DNA from: Campylobacter ureolyticus ACS-301-V-Sch3b
GTDB lineage: Bacteria > Campylobacterota > Campylobacteria > Campylobacterales > Campylobacteraceae
Reading direction: 5' to 3'
Assembly: GCF_000413435.1 (NCBI RefSeq)
Contig: NZ_KE340326.1
Location: 551,216 to 615,215 of the forward strand
DNA: 64,000 nt
Positions 50,485 through 61,400 of the stretch are shown here, one piece after another. Under the pieces are notes generated by a model. It did not search any database and was not told the origin of the DNA. It saw nothing but the letters and a program-made list of their open reading frames with translations. The position numbers and the translations under genes were made by a program. Position 1 is the first letter of the stretch. Each line of letters starts with the position of its first letter.

Positions 50485-52134
50485 ATGATAAAACCTGAAA
50501 GCATCCAAAGACTTATTGAACAAACTGATATCGTAGATGTTGTTTCAAGATATGTAAATTTAAAAAGAAGTGGGCGAAATTTCGTAGGAATTTGCCCATT
50601 TCATGATGATAAAAATCCAAGTATGAGTGTAAGTCCAGAACTTAATATATATCACTGTTTTTCTTGCAAGGCTGGGGGAAATGCTGTAAATTTCATAAAA
50701 GAGTATGAAAAACTAAATTACCCAGAAGCTGTTGAAAAACTAGCCTCCATGCAAAATTTTACACTTGAATATACAGATGAAAAAAGTAATTTTAAAAAGC
50801 TTGATAAAGAGGCTTTAAGCATTGTAAAAGCTTACTATCAAAGTCTTTTATATCAAAACAAAGCTGCTATAAACTATCTTTATAGTAGAGGTTTTAACGA
50901 TGAGTTGATTGCTAGATTTGAGCTAGGTTATGCTCCAAATTCGCAAAATACACTAAATTTACTTGCAAATGAAAAAATAGATCCAAAAGATACTATAAAT
51001 TTGGGTATTGTAAAAGTAGGCGAGGGTGGAAATTTATATGCAAGTTTTATAGATAGGATAATTTTTACTATAAATAATCATGCAGGAAAAATTGTTGGTT
51101 TTGGAGGACGAACTATCACAAATCATCCAGCAAAATATGTAAATAGCCCACAAAGTTCTGTGTTTGATAAATCTCAAATTTTTTATGCTTATGATAAGGC
51201 AAAAGATGAAATTTACAAACTAAAAGAGATAATTATAACTGAGGGTTATATGGACACCATAATGCTTCATAAAGCTGGTCATAAAAATGCAGTTGCCGTA
51301 CTTGGAACAGCTCTAACTCCAAAACATCTGCCACTTTTAAGAAGAAGTAATGCAAAAATAACTCTTTGTTTTGACGGCGATAGTGCTGGTATAAATGCAG
51401 CTTTTAAAAGTTCAAAACTTCTACTTCAAAACGATTTTGATACAAGTGTCGTTGTAATCCCAAAGGGTGCTGATCCAGCAGATTTGGTTCAAGCTGGAAA
51501 TTTAAAAGAATTAGATAAAATTTTAAACTTAAAAACAGAAGCTGGTGAGTTTGTAATCCGTCAAATTGCAAATAAATTTGAGCTTCAAAGACCAGTTCAA
51601 AAACAACTTGCATTAGACGAAATAGTTAATTTTACAAAAACATTAAATCCAATAGTTGCTGATAGCTATAAAAGTTTGGTAAGTATGATTTTAGGAATAT
51701 CAATAGATAGTTTTTCGCTTTCAAATTCTGGTAAAAATAGTATAAAAAGTATTCCAAATTTTGCTAAATTTGAGAAAAAAAAGGACTATTTGGAGCTTCA
51801 GATTATAAAAACCCTTTATTTGAATAAGGAGTTTTTCAATAAGTGCAAGGATATGTTTTTAGATGCTAAATTTCAAACTCATGAAGATGAATTTAAGGCC
51901 TTATTACATACTCAAAAAACCCCAGAAGATGAGATAATGCTAAGGGAAATAAGCATTGATATAAGCATCGATGAGTTTAAAAGCATTGATGAGCTTTCTG
52001 AAGCTTATAAAATTTTAATTATAAATACTTATGAAAATATGTTAAAAAAATTGAAAAATAGTGATTTGGAAAATAAACAAGAAGAAATCAAACAAATACA
52101 AAGAAGAATAATAAAGCTTAAAGGAGTAAAATGA
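50485..52134 (+). CDS. dnaG: DNA primase
   Basis: This 549-residue primase makes RNA primers for replication. The zinc-binding domain is at about 35-65 (ICPFHDDKNPSMSVS, then HCFSCKAGGNAV). The catalytic TOPRIM domain includes ITEGYMDTIMLHKAG, AVAVLGTALT and LCFDGDSAGINAA. The helicase-binding C-terminus is short, as in relatives. It overlaps the next gene by 4 nt (ATGA), so the two form an operon. Confidence 0.95.
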   Translation: MIKPESIQRLIEQTDIVDVVSRYVNLKRSGRNFVGICPFHDDKNPSMSVSPELNIYHCFSCKAGGNAVNFIKEYEKLNYPEAVEKLASMQNFTLEYTDEKSNFKKLDKEALSIVKAYYQSLLYQNKAAINYLYSRGFNDELIARFELGYAPNSQNTLNLLANEKIDPKDTINLGIVKVGEGGNLYASFIDRIIFTINNHAGKIVGFGGRTITNHPAKYVNSPQSSVFDKSQIFYAYDKAKDEIYKLKEIIITEGYMDTIMLHKAGHKNAVAVLGTALTPKHLPLLRRSNAKITLCFDGDSAGINAAFKSSKLLLQNDFDTSVVVIPKGADPADLVQAGNLKELDKILNLKTEAGEFVIRQIANKFELQRPVQKQLALDEIVNFTKTLNPIVADSYKSLVSMILGISIDSFSLSNSGKNSIKSIPNFAKFEKKKDYLELQIIKTLYLNKEFFNKCKDMFLDAKFQTHEDEFKALLHTQKTPEDEIMLREISIDISIDEFKSIDELSEAYKILIINTYENMLKKLKNSDLENKQEEIKQIQRRIIKLKGVK

Positions 52135-53117
52135 AAGCATTAGCACTTTTTAGTGGCGGACTTGATAGTATGCTTGCTATAAAACTTATAACCTTGCAAG
52201 GCATTAAAGTAACGGCAATTTATATGGATATAGGATTTGGCGGCAAGGAAGATAAAAGCGAGCTTTTAAAAAAAAGGGCTAATATGGCAGGAGCTGATTT
52301 TAAAATCGTTGATATAAGAGATAAATATCTTCAAAATGTACTTTTAAATCCAAAATATGGCTATGGAAAGCACTTTAATCCCTGTATTGACTGTCACGCT
52401 TATATGTTTAAAACTGCTTTAAGTATGCTTAAAAGCCAAGATGCTAGCTTTTTAATCACGGGTGAAGTTTTAGGGCAGCGTCCGATGAGCCAAAGAAAAG
52501 AAGCTTTAAATCAAGTTTTAAGTTTATCAGGCGATGAAGATTTACTTATTTTAAGACCACTTTGTGCTAAGCTTTTAAAGCCAACAGCACCTGAAATAAA
52601 TGGCTGGGTTGATAGAGAAAAGCTTCTCAGTATCAGCGGTCGTGGGCGTCATACTCAGTTAAATTTAGCTAAAGAGTTTGGTTTTGATGATTTTGAAAGT
52701 CCAGCTGGAGGATGCTTACTAACTCTTGATAATTATAGTAAAAAACTAACTGATGCATTAAATCATGAAGGGCTTGATACACCAAATGATTGTGAAATTT
52801 TAAAATTTGGAAGGCATTTAAGACTAGAAGGTGGAGCAAAGCTAATAATTGGCAAAGATGAAAATGATAATTTAAAACTAAAAAATATACGAAATGATAA
52901 ATTTATAGAAATTAATTTGCCAAGTGGGATAGTTGGAGCGTATGTTTTAATAAGTAAGAACGCCTGTTTGGATGATAAAATTTTAGCAGCAAGATTTGCA
53001 TTAACTTATTCAAAAGCAGATATTTCAAAAAACTATAAGATGATAGTTGGTGGTGATGAATTTAGTGTAAAAGCTTTTGAAAGCAAAGATAGGGCAAAAG
53101 AGTTTTTTGTTGGATAG
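52131..53117 (+). CDS. PP-loop ATPase, MnmA/ThiI-like tRNA thiolation enzyme candidate
   Basis: This 328-residue protein starts with the PP-loop FSGGLDSMLAIKL, which activates a substrate by adenylation. NPCIDCHAYMFKTALSML and FESPAGGCLLTLDNYSKKL give two Cys positions suited to persulfide or disulfide chemistry, as in MnmA and related sulfurtransferases. LITGEVLGQRPMSQRKEALN is a conserved block of this group. The C-terminal ~100 residues resemble an NFACT-R type RNA-binding domain. A tRNA sulfur-modification role is inferred. It is coupled to dnaG by overlap. Confidence 0.75.
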   Translation: MKALALFSGGLDSMLAIKLITLQGIKVTAIYMDIGFGGKEDKSELLKKRANMAGADFKIVDIRDKYLQNVLLNPKYGYGKHFNPCIDCHAYMFKTALSMLKSQDASFLITGEVLGQRPMSQRKEALNQVLSLSGDEDLLILRPLCAKLLKPTAPEINGWVDREKLLSISGRGRHTQLNLAKEFGFDDFESPAGGCLLTLDNYSKKLTDALNHEGLDTPNDCEILKFGRHLRLEGGAKLIIGKDENDNLKLKNIRNDKFIEINLPSGIVGAYVLISKNACLDDKILAARFALTYSKADISKNYKMIVGGDEFSVKAFESKDRAKEFFVG

Positions 53118-53393
53118 ATATAGTAAATTTTACATTAAATTTAATAAAGCTAAGCAGTAGTTTAGCATTTTAAATATTTTTGGATAAGCCCTTTAAGCCA
53201 AATTTATCAAAATAGTAAAAATATAAATATAAAAAGTATCTTAATATTATAGATGTGATATAAATTTATGTTTATAAAAAAAAGTATTTTTATTTAAGAT
53301 ATTAAAAATACTATTACACTTAAAAGATATAAAAATTTATTTAAATAAAATTTAAAATTTGCTAAAATTCCAAAAATTTCAAATTAAAGGAAT

Positions 53394-54707
53394 ATGATGG
53401 ATACCTTAAGGCTTATTTTAGCACTTCTTGGCATTGTCGTTGTTGTTGTGCTTTTGGTTATGAAAAAAGAAACTAAAACCGTTTTAATAGGCGTTGGGCT
53501 AATTTTGTGCTTACTTTGTTTAAAGCCTATGAATGCGTTTGATGCATTTACTGAGTATATGACAAAAGCAGGACTTATAAAAGCAATTTGTGCCTCAATG
53601 GGTTTTGCATTTGTTATGAAATATACAAAATGTGATAAGCAGCTCGTTAATGCTTTGACTCTTCCTATGAAAAACATTGGCTTTTTGCTAATTCCATTTA
53701 CTATGTTTTTAACTTATCTTATAAACATAGCTATTCCATCAGCTGCTGGATGTTCAGCTGCCGTTGGAGCGACATTGATACCACTTTTAATGGCTTCAGG
53801 TGTTAGACCAGCGATGGCTGGAGCAGCTGTTTTTGCTGGAACTTTTGGAGGTGTTTTAAGTCCAGGTTCAGCTCACAATATATTTATAACAGATATGGTA
53901 AAAGCTACAAATCCACTTTATACAGTTCAAGATGTTATAAAGGTACAGTTTCAAAGTGCTGTTATTTCTTTAGTTATAGTTTTAATTATGATTTCTATTA
54001 TGGCGCTAATCTTAAAGGACTACTCAAAAGGAAAAAACTATCTTTTAGATGCAACAAATTCCAAAAGCACATCTGAAAATAGTGAAAAAATAAATCCACT
54101 TCATGCATTAATGCCAATTGTTCCACTTGTTATTTTGATAATTGGAGGAACTAGTTTAAATAAAATTTCATTTTTAACTTGGACAAAAATGGGTGTTGCA
54201 GAAGCGATGATTTTAGGAGCTGTTATAACTATAATTGTAACTCTTACAAATCCTGAAAAAATTACAAAAGAATTTTTTAATGGAATGGGAAATGCGTATG
54301 CAAATATTATCGGTATTATCATAGCAGCAGGAGTGTTTGTTGCAGGACTTTCTGCTTGTGGGGCAATTGATTTTGTTATAAGTTGGCTTAAAAATGACCA
54401 AAGTTTTGTTAAATTTGGTGGAACTTTCGTGCCATTTATAATGGGTGTTGTAACCGGCTCAGGCGATGCAGCAGCATTTGCTTTTAATCAAGCAGTAACA
54501 ATACATGCAAATGATTTAGGTTTTGCACAAGATAAGCTTGGTATGGCAGCTGCTATTTCAGGTGCTCTTGGAAGAAGTGCTTCCCCAATAGCAGGAGCTT
54601 GCATAGTTTGTGCAGGACTTGCTGGAGTAAATCCTATAGAAATAGCTAAAAGAACAGCTCTTGGAATGTTTTTATCAGTTTGTGCGATAGCGTTTTTCGT
54701 CTTATAA
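53394..54707 (+). CDS. DcuC-type C4-dicarboxylate transporter (second copy)
   Basis: This 437-residue membrane carrier is a clear paralogue of the protein at 42635-43945, sharing KAGLIKAICASMGFAFVMK, NIAIPSAAGCSAAVGATLI and GVRPAMAGAAVFAG. About twelve membrane segments are present. Two DcuC copies within 11 kb suggest different substrates or conditions. The start may be the second of two adjacent ATGs (53394 or 53397), behind AAAGGA. A terminator at 54777-54813 ends it. It is not in an operon with a catabolic gene. Confidence 0.9.
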   Translation: MMDTLRLILALLGIVVVVVLLVMKKETKTVLIGVGLILCLLCLKPMNAFDAFTEYMTKAGLIKAICASMGFAFVMKYTKCDKQLVNALTLPMKNIGFLLIPFTMFLTYLINIAIPSAAGCSAAVGATLIPLLMASGVRPAMAGAAVFAGTFGGVLSPGSAHNIFITDMVKATNPLYTVQDVIKVQFQSAVISLVIVLIMISIMALILKDYSKGKNYLLDATNSKSTSENSEKINPLHALMPIVPLVILIIGGTSLNKISFLTWTKMGVAEAMILGAVITIIVTLTNPEKITKEFFNGMGNAYANIIGIIIAAGVFVAGLSACGAIDFVISWLKNDQSFVKFGGTFVPFIMGVVTGSGDAAAFAFNQAVTIHANDLGFAQDKLGMAAAISGALGRSASPIAGACIVCAGLAGVNPIEIAKRTALGMFLSVCAIAFFVL

Positions 54708-54776
54708 AATTTAAAAAGTCTTAGATTTTCTAAGGCTTTACTCTTTGAATTTAGCAAATTTAAAGCGATGTTTTTT

Positions 54777-54813
54777 TAAGGCTAAATTTAATAATATTTT
54801 AGCCTTAAATTTT
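54777..54813 (+). terminator. terminator between dcuC copy 2 and pepT
   Basis: TAAGGCTAAA (54777-54786) pairs with TTTAGCCTTA (54798-54807) and is followed by AATTTTTT on the plus strand. A second, weaker hairpin lies at 54717-54737. Confidence 0.75.
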
Positions 54814-54817
54814 TTAG

Positions 54818-56047
54818 TTATTTTTCTAAATTAGCAGCGAGTTTGATTATTTCAATTACTGTGTTGCTCGAAGCTTTTAATGAACTAACTGGCAAAAACT
54901 CATAAATTGAGTGAAAATTATGTGCTCCTGTGAATAAGTTAGGGCATGGAATTCCTTTTTCTGATATTACTGAGCCATCATATCCACCTCTCATCGGTTT
55001 TATTTTTGGAGTAATGTTTAAATTTTTAAACGCTTTTTTAGCAAGTTTTATAGGAGTTGCATCCTCGCTTTTTAGATAATTAAATACATTTTTATATCTA
55101 TGACTTAAGTCTATAGAAATTCTTTCATCACCCCAAAGTTTTTTTAAAGAATTTGTAAGCTCATTTAAAAATTTCATTCTTTCATGGTATTTTTTTTCAT
55201 CGAATTCTCTAATATCAAGCTTTAAAATAGTTTGAGCACTATTTCCACTTAACTCTTTTACCCAAAAATATCCCTCTTTATTTTCTGTATATTCTGGTGC
55301 TTCGCCACTTGGAAGCATTGATATAAATTTATGTGCTAGTAAAAGTGAGTTTATTAAATTTCCTTTTGCATTCATAGGGTGAGCTGAAACCCCATTAAAT
55401 GTAACTTCTGCATTTCCTGCGTTCCAGTTTTCATAGATAAGCTCTCCAATTTCGCAGCAGTCCAAACAATATCCAAAATCTGCATCAATTTCATTTATAT
55501 CTAAGGCTTTTGCACCACGTAATCCTTGTTCTTCATCTGGCACAAAACATACTGTAACATCACCATGCTCTATTTTTGGATTATCAACGAAATACTTCAC
55601 CGCATTCATAATAGAAGCAATTGCAGCTTTATCATCAGCTCCAAGCAAGCTTGTTCCATCAGTTGTTATAATTTCATCACCTATGTAGTTTTTTAAACTT
55701 TCATCTTTTAAATAGATATTGAGTTCTTTATTTAGACAAATTTCACCACCATTAAATTTGTGGATTTGAGCTTTTGTGTCGTTTGTTTGCTCTGCACTTG
55801 TATCAAGATGTGCAAAAAATGCTATTTTGGGTAATTTTTTAGATGAATTTGAGGGAAGTACGGCAGTTGTGATGGCATTATCTCTTCTTTTTATATTTGT
55901 TAGACCTAGTTCTTTTAGCTCACTTTCAAGTAGTTTGGCAAGCTTTGTTTCGTTTGGATTTGAAGGCATTATACCAAGACTTCCATTTTTTCTGTTTGTT
56001 GTAGTATTTATTTTAATGTAGTTTATAAAACGAGTTACAATATCCAT
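54818..56047 (-). CDS. pepT: peptidase T (tripeptidase)
   Basis: This 409-residue M20 Zn aminopeptidase releases the N-terminal residue of tripeptides in the cytoplasm. FAHLDTSAEQTND, TDGTSLLGADDKAAIA, FVPDEEQGLRGAKALD and GGYDGSVISEKGIPCPNLF supply metal ligands and the catalytic Glu. ATG 56047 follows AAAAGGACTAAAA; a longer in-frame start adds a basic, unrelated peptide. Together with PepE it points to peptide use as a carbon source. Confidence 0.94.
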   Translation of the reverse strand: MDIVTRFINYIKINTTTNRKNGSLGIMPSNPNETKLAKLLESELKELGLTNIKRRDNAITTAVLPSNSSKKLPKIAFFAHLDTSAEQTNDTKAQIHKFNGGEICLNKELNIYLKDESLKNYIGDEIITTDGTSLLGADDKAAIASIMNAVKYFVDNPKIEHGDVTVCFVPDEEQGLRGAKALDINEIDADFGYCLDCCEIGELIYENWNAGNAEVTFNGVSAHPMNAKGNLINSLLLAHKFISMLPSGEAPEYTENKEGYFWVKELSGNSAQTILKLDIREFDEKKYHERMKFLNELTNSLKKLWGDERISIDLSHRYKNVFNYLKSEDATPIKLAKKAFKNLNITPKIKPMRGGYDGSVISEKGIPCPNLFTGAHNFHSIYEFLPVSSLKASSNTVIEIIKLAANLEK

Positions 56048-56224
56048 TTTTAGTCCTTTTTTTGAAAATTTAATATATTTTATCACTTTAAATTTTAAAT
56101 TTATATAAAAATAAAATTTTAGTTATTAAAGTTGAACAAGAATTTTTTACATCAATTAAGACTAAAATTTATGATTTTGTTAATTTTATAAAGATAAAAA
56201 AAGTAAAGTATAAAAGTAGCTTAA

Positions 56225-56309
56225 TGGTGCGGATGAAAGGACTTGAACCTTCACGCCGTGAGGCACCAGATCCTAAGTCTGGCGTGTCTGCCAATTTCAC
56301 CACATCCGC
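56225..56309 (-). tRNA. tRNA-Leu (TAG)
   Basis: An 85-nt tRNA with long variable arm, acceptor GCGGATG/CATCCGC, anticodon TAG and CCA. It is the last of a five-tRNA minus-strand cluster (Pro, His, Arg, Arg, Leu). Confidence 0.95.
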
Positions 56310-56321
56310 ACTAGCTATAAA

Positions 56322-56398
<77 letters not shown>

Positions 56399-56416
56399 AT
56401 AAAATATTATTAACAA

Positions 56417-56493
56417 TGGTACGCTCGAAAGGACTCGAACCTTCAACCTACAGATCCGAAGTCTGTTGCTCTATCCAGTTGAGCTACGAACGC
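56417..56493 (-). tRNA. tRNA-Arg (TCG)
   Basis: A 77-nt cloverleaf with anticodon loop CTTCGGA (TCG), T-loop TTCGAGT and CCA. Its body resembles the neighbouring tRNA-Arg(TCT), suggesting duplication. Confidence 0.93.
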
Positions 56494-56510
56494 AACAAAC
56501 ATTCTTTAAA

Positions 56511-56587
56511 TGGGGTGAGTGATGGGGATCGAACCCACGACCCTCAGGACCACAATCTGATGCTCTAACCAACTGAGCTACACTCAC
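56511..56587 (-). tRNA. tRNA-His (GTG)
   Basis: A 77-nt cloverleaf with acceptor GTGAGTG/CACTCAC, anticodon GTG and CCA. The extra 5' G (G-1) typical of tRNA-His is encoded at 56588. Confidence 0.95.
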
Positions 56588-56597
56588 CATCTGTAAA

Positions 56598-56674
<77 letters not shown>

Positions 56675-56976
56675 TAACTTAAAAGTAAAGGAGAATTATA
56701 CAAGATTTTTTTATAAATGTCAAGAAAAATCAAATTTTATCCTTATTTCTTGCATAAAATGTATTTTTACAAAATTTGTAGTAAAAAATTTAAGATATGA
56801 CCATGATTATATCTTAAATTTCACTAATTTTCGTAGATTAAATTTTACAACATAATAGGGAGGTTACATTATAAAACTATAGCAATTTATAAATTTTTTA
56901 ATATTTATTTTAAAAGCTTTTATTAAAGAATAAATTTAAAAAACTTAACCAAGCTTTTTAACTTGGTTAAGTATGA
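56675..56976. other. gap between tRNA cluster and cmeC
   Basis: These 302 bp are non-coding. They contain the cmeABC terminator at the right end and presumably the tRNA-cluster promoter on the left. Confidence 0.6.
56938..56971 (-). terminator. Rho-independent terminator of cmeABC
   Basis: CTTAACCAAG (56944-56953) pairs perfectly with CTTGGTTAAG (56962-56971). On the minus strand the hairpin ends in six T, just after cmeC. Confidence 0.88.
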
Positions 56977-58422
56977 TTATTTCAAATTTTTAAATGGATT
57001 TATTGATGAGGTTGGAATAATAGTTGCGTTTGATTCAAGCATCTGCTTTGTTTTGTTATCTTCAACTTTAAACCCGCCACCTAAAGCCTTAAATACTTCA
57101 ACAATGCTATTTGAAACTTCTAAATTTGAAGCTGCATATTCAAGTCTAGCTGATAAATATCCTCTTTGGGCATCTAGCAATTCTAAGTTGTCACTATAGC
57201 CAGTTTTAAATCTTTCATTTGCAATGTTATAAAGTTTTTCTTGTGAGTTTAGTAAATTTGCCATATTGGCCTGTTTTGAAATCGCGTTTTCTCTGCTAAC
57301 AAGGGCGTTTCTAACTTCTCCAAAGGCATTTTTTAAAGTTTTATCATAGTTTATAAAACTTGCATTTTGTTCTAAATTTGCTATCTCAACTCTTTTTGCA
57401 CTTCTTCCAAAATCAAGCAACGGACCGACTAAAGATCCTCCAGCGCTCCAGCTATTGGCATTTTCTATAAATAATCTATCAAATTCCATACTTGTGTATC
57501 CAAACATTCCAGTTAATGAAAAACTTGGAAAATAACCAGCTCTTGCTACGCCTACTAAGAAGTTTGTTGCCTTTAGTCTTTCTAGGCTTGCAGCAACATC
57601 AGCTCTTCTTAATAACAAATCCGAAGGAACTCCATTTGGAACTTCTGGTGGGGTTGGTTGATGAACTTTATCTGTAATTATATCTTTATATAAAATTTCA
57701 TCATAGCTTTTGCCTGTTAAAATAGCAAGTGCTGTGTTTGTGCTTGAGAGTTCATTTATAACATTTGTTAGTTTTACTTTAGCGCTATCAACTTGAGTTT
57801 TAGCCTGATAAAGTGCGATTGAGCTTATTGCTCCAACGCTAAATTGATTTTGCCTAAATTTAAATGTATCTTCATAGCTTTTTAATGTATCTCTTAAAAC
57901 ACTTTCTTGCTCTTTTAAGAATAGTAGTTTAAAATAGCTATTTGCAACACTACTTGCGATGCTTAATCTTGCTGCTTCATAGTCATATTTTGTGGCTTTA
58001 AAAAGGGAATTTTTAGCTTTTACACTATTTCTTACTTTTCCCCAAAGATCAAGCTCGTAGTTTAAAACAGCACTTGCACTATATGAAGCATAAGAGTTTA
58101 AATCACCACTTGGAGCACCTCTTGAGGCTTTTCCTTGATAATTTACATTTGGCAAATACTCTATTTTACTAAGTCCTAAATTTGCCCTTGCTGTTTCTAT
58201 GTTGTTTAAAGCAAGTGCTAAATCAGAATTATACTTTAATGCACTATCAATAAGATCGTTTAAAACAGGGTCATTAAACTCTTTCCACCAAAGAGCATTT
58301 ATATTTGCTTCATCGTAAGTTGAAGTGTAACTTGTGTCTTTAAGTGGAGTAACTGGTTTAAAAGAACACCCTGCTAAACAAAATAATACCAAAGGAGTAA
58401 GAAGTAATTTTTTATTAAACAT
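56977..58422 (-). CDS. cmeC: RND efflux outer-membrane channel CmeC (TolC family)
   Basis: This 481-residue lipoprotein forms the outer-membrane duct of a tripartite drug pump. The signal has lipobox LAGC (Cys19). Outer-membrane efflux repeats occur twice (ALNNIETARANLGLSKIEYL and LKNAFGEVRNALVSRENAIS). LLLRRADVAASLERLKATNF is a family signature. It overlaps the end of cmeB by 8 nt. In Campylobacter, CmeABC exports fluoroquinolones, macrolides and bile salts. Confidence 0.93.
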   Translation of the reverse strand: MFNKKLLLTPLVLFCLAGCSFKPVTPLKDTSYTSTYDEANINALWWKEFNDPVLNDLIDSALKYNSDLALALNNIETARANLGLSKIEYLPNVNYQGKASRGAPSGDLNSYASYSASAVLNYELDLWGKVRNSVKAKNSLFKATKYDYEAARLSIASSVANSYFKLLFLKEQESVLRDTLKSYEDTFKFRQNQFSVGAISSIALYQAKTQVDSAKVKLTNVINELSSTNTALAILTGKSYDEILYKDIITDKVHQPTPPEVPNGVPSDLLLRRADVAASLERLKATNFLVGVARAGYFPSFSLTGMFGYTSMEFDRLFIENANSWSAGGSLVGPLLDFGRSAKRVEIANLEQNASFINYDKTLKNAFGEVRNALVSRENAISKQANMANLLNSQEKLYNIANERFKTGYSDNLELLDAQRGYLSARLEYAASNLEVSNSIVEVFKALGGGFKVEDNKTKQMLESNATIIPTSSINPFKNLK

Positions 58423-61400
58423 TTTTTACCTTTCTATTTTGTTTTTCACCCCTGCCAAAAATTTTACCTAGCCAAATATTGAAATTTTCAATCATATAAT
58501 AAAACATAGGAATAAAGAAAATTGCTATTGTTGAAGCTGCTATCATTCCACCTACAACACCTGTTCCAATAGAGTGTCTTGATGCTGCACCAGCTCCTGT
58601 GCTAAATACCATTGGTAAAACTCCTAACGCAAATGCTAGCGATGTCATTACTATTGGTCTAAATCTAAGCTTTGCAGCTTGAATACTTGCATCAAAAAGA
58701 CTTTTTCCTTCTTTTTCGTGAGCATCCATAGCAAATTCTATAATTAAAATAGCATTTTTTGCACCAAGACCAATTAATAGTAAAAGTCCTATTTGGAAAT
58801 ATATATCATTATTTAAACCTCTTGCCCATGTTGTAAGCAAAGCTCCAAATACTGAAAAAGGAACCGCAGTTAAAACTGCCACTGGCATAAGCCATCTTTC
58901 GTATTGTGCAGCTAAAATTAAATAAACAAAAATTAGTCCAAAGATAAAAGCTATCATTCCAGTTCCAGCTGAGTGAACCTCTTGATATGCTGTTCCTGAC
59001 CAGCCAAGAATATAATCATTATCAGGAAAAACTTCTTTAAATACTTCTGAAATAGCTTTTATTGCTTGACCAGAGGTATATCCTGGAGCTGGTTCGCCCA
59101 TAACTTTAGCCGCTGGATAAGCGTTAAATCTATCGACATTATCAGGTCCAAGACTTCTTTCAAGTTTGGCGAGTGAATTTACTGGTATCATATCACCTGT
59201 TGTATGGCTTTTTACAAATATATTTCTAAATGCAGCTTCTGAGTCTCTAAAATTGGACTTAGCTCTAATATTAACTTTAAATGTTTTTCCAAGCATATTA
59301 AAATCATTTACATAATAATTTCCTATAGTTGAGTTAATTGTTGCAAATAACTCATTTATGCTTACTCCATACGCTTTAATCTTATCTTTGTCTAATATTA
59401 AATTATATTGTGGGAAATTTGTATCAAGACTGGTTCTTACTAAAAACAAATCACCTCTTTGATTTGCCATTTCAACAACTTTTTTAATATCTTTTTCAAT
59501 TTCAGCATAGCTTTTTCCAGTAGTTGTTTGAGCGTAAAGTTCAAAACCTCCTGTTACTGAAAGACCTGTAATTGGTGGTGGATTTACGACAAAACTTACT
59601 CCATCTCTATTTTGTGAAAAAATTTGATTGTATTTTCCAGCAAGTGCAAATGATGACTGGCTAGGATCTTTTCTTTCATCCCAGTGAGCTAGTTTCATAA
59701 ACATAACAGATGCATTTTCCCTTAAAGAGCCTGATATTAAATCATAGCCTGTTATAAGTGCATACAAATCAATATTTTTATCTTGCTCTGCAGAACTTCC
59801 AAGCAAATGAGCGTGATCTATTGTTCTTGTGATTGAAGAAGCTGATGGTAATGTGTTCATAACTATTAAGCTTCCTTTGTCTTCATTTGGAACAAGACCA
59901 CCTGGAACTATTTTAAATAAACTTGTAATTGCAAATATCATAATTGCTACAATTATTAAAGATGGAATTATGTGTCTTAATGTTTTTGCAACACCAGCTG
60001 AATAGATTCTTGTGCTTAGATTAAAAAATTCATTAAATTTTCTTACGAACCAAAACTGCTTGCCTCTTTCTTTTTTTAGCATCAATGCACAAAGTGCAGG
60101 AGTTAAGGTTAAAGCACAAAATCCAGATATTGCAACTGCGACAACCATGGTTAAGGCAAATTGTTTTTGGATGATGCCAACAAACCCTTCCATAAAAGCA
60201 ACTGGTATAAAAACAGAACTTAAAACTAAAACAATGGAAATAATTGGTGCAATAATTTCGTCCATTGCTTTATCAGTTGCTTCAATGACGGATAAATTTG
60301 GCTCTTCTTCTAAAATTCTTTCAACATTTTCTATAACGATAATTGCATCATCCACAACTATACCAATGGCTAAAATCATCGCAAAAAGCGTTATCATATT
60401 AATAGAAAAACCCATTATTAAAAGTCCAGCAAAAGAGCCTATAATAGATACTGGAACTGCAAGCATAGGAATAATTGTAGCTCTTATATTTCCTAAAAAT
60501 AGATACATTACTATAAAAACCAAAGTCATAGCTTCTATAAAAGTTTTTATAACTTCTTTTATTGTAATTTGAACAAAAGTCGTTGTGTCATAAACGATTT
60601 TATAGGTTAGCTCGCCTGGGAAAAATTGAGATAATTCTTGTAGTCTTTCATTAACCGCAGTTGCCACTTCAAGAGCATTTGCATTACTTTGTGCAAATAT
60701 TAAAACAGGAGCTGCTGAGTGTTCTTTCATAAAGCTTTGGAAAGCATAGTTTTCTGATCCAAGTGAAATTTCAGCTACATCTTTTAGTTTTAAAGTTGAG
60801 CCATTTTCATTACTTCTTAAAATGATATTTTCAAATTCTTTTATTGATTTTAAACGACCCTCTGGCTTAACTGTATAAACATAAGGATTTTCAGTAGTCA
60901 TTGGCTGCTCACCAATCTTACCTGTTGCATACTGGCTGTTTTGCTCTCTAATAGATGCGATTACTTCAGGTATTGTTATTTTATATTCTTGAAGTAAATC
61001 AGGCTTTATCCAAATTCTCATAGAGTAGTTTTGATTTCCTATTAAAACAGCATTTCCAACTCCAGGAACTCTTTTTATTTCATCAACAACATTTATATTT
61101 ACATAGTTGTTTAATTCAACAATGTCTATTGCGCCGCTAGGATCATAAAATTGTACAACTTCTAAAATATTTGGATTCATTTCAAAAGCATTAACGCCTA
61201 TTCTTTTAACTTCTTCAGGAAGTCCTGCTTGAGCGATTCTAATTCGGTTATTAACATTTACTAATGCTTCTTGTGGATCGGTTCCTACATCAAAATAAAC
61301 ACTTAATGATAATTCACCTGATGAGCTTGAAGTTGATTGCATATAGATCATATTTTCAACACCGTTAATTGCCTCTTCAAGTGGAGCTGCAACAGTGTCT

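Noticed and set aside
60012..60572. 186-residue plus-strand frame inside cmeB
   Set aside because: It is antisense to conserved RND membrane segments and low in complexity.
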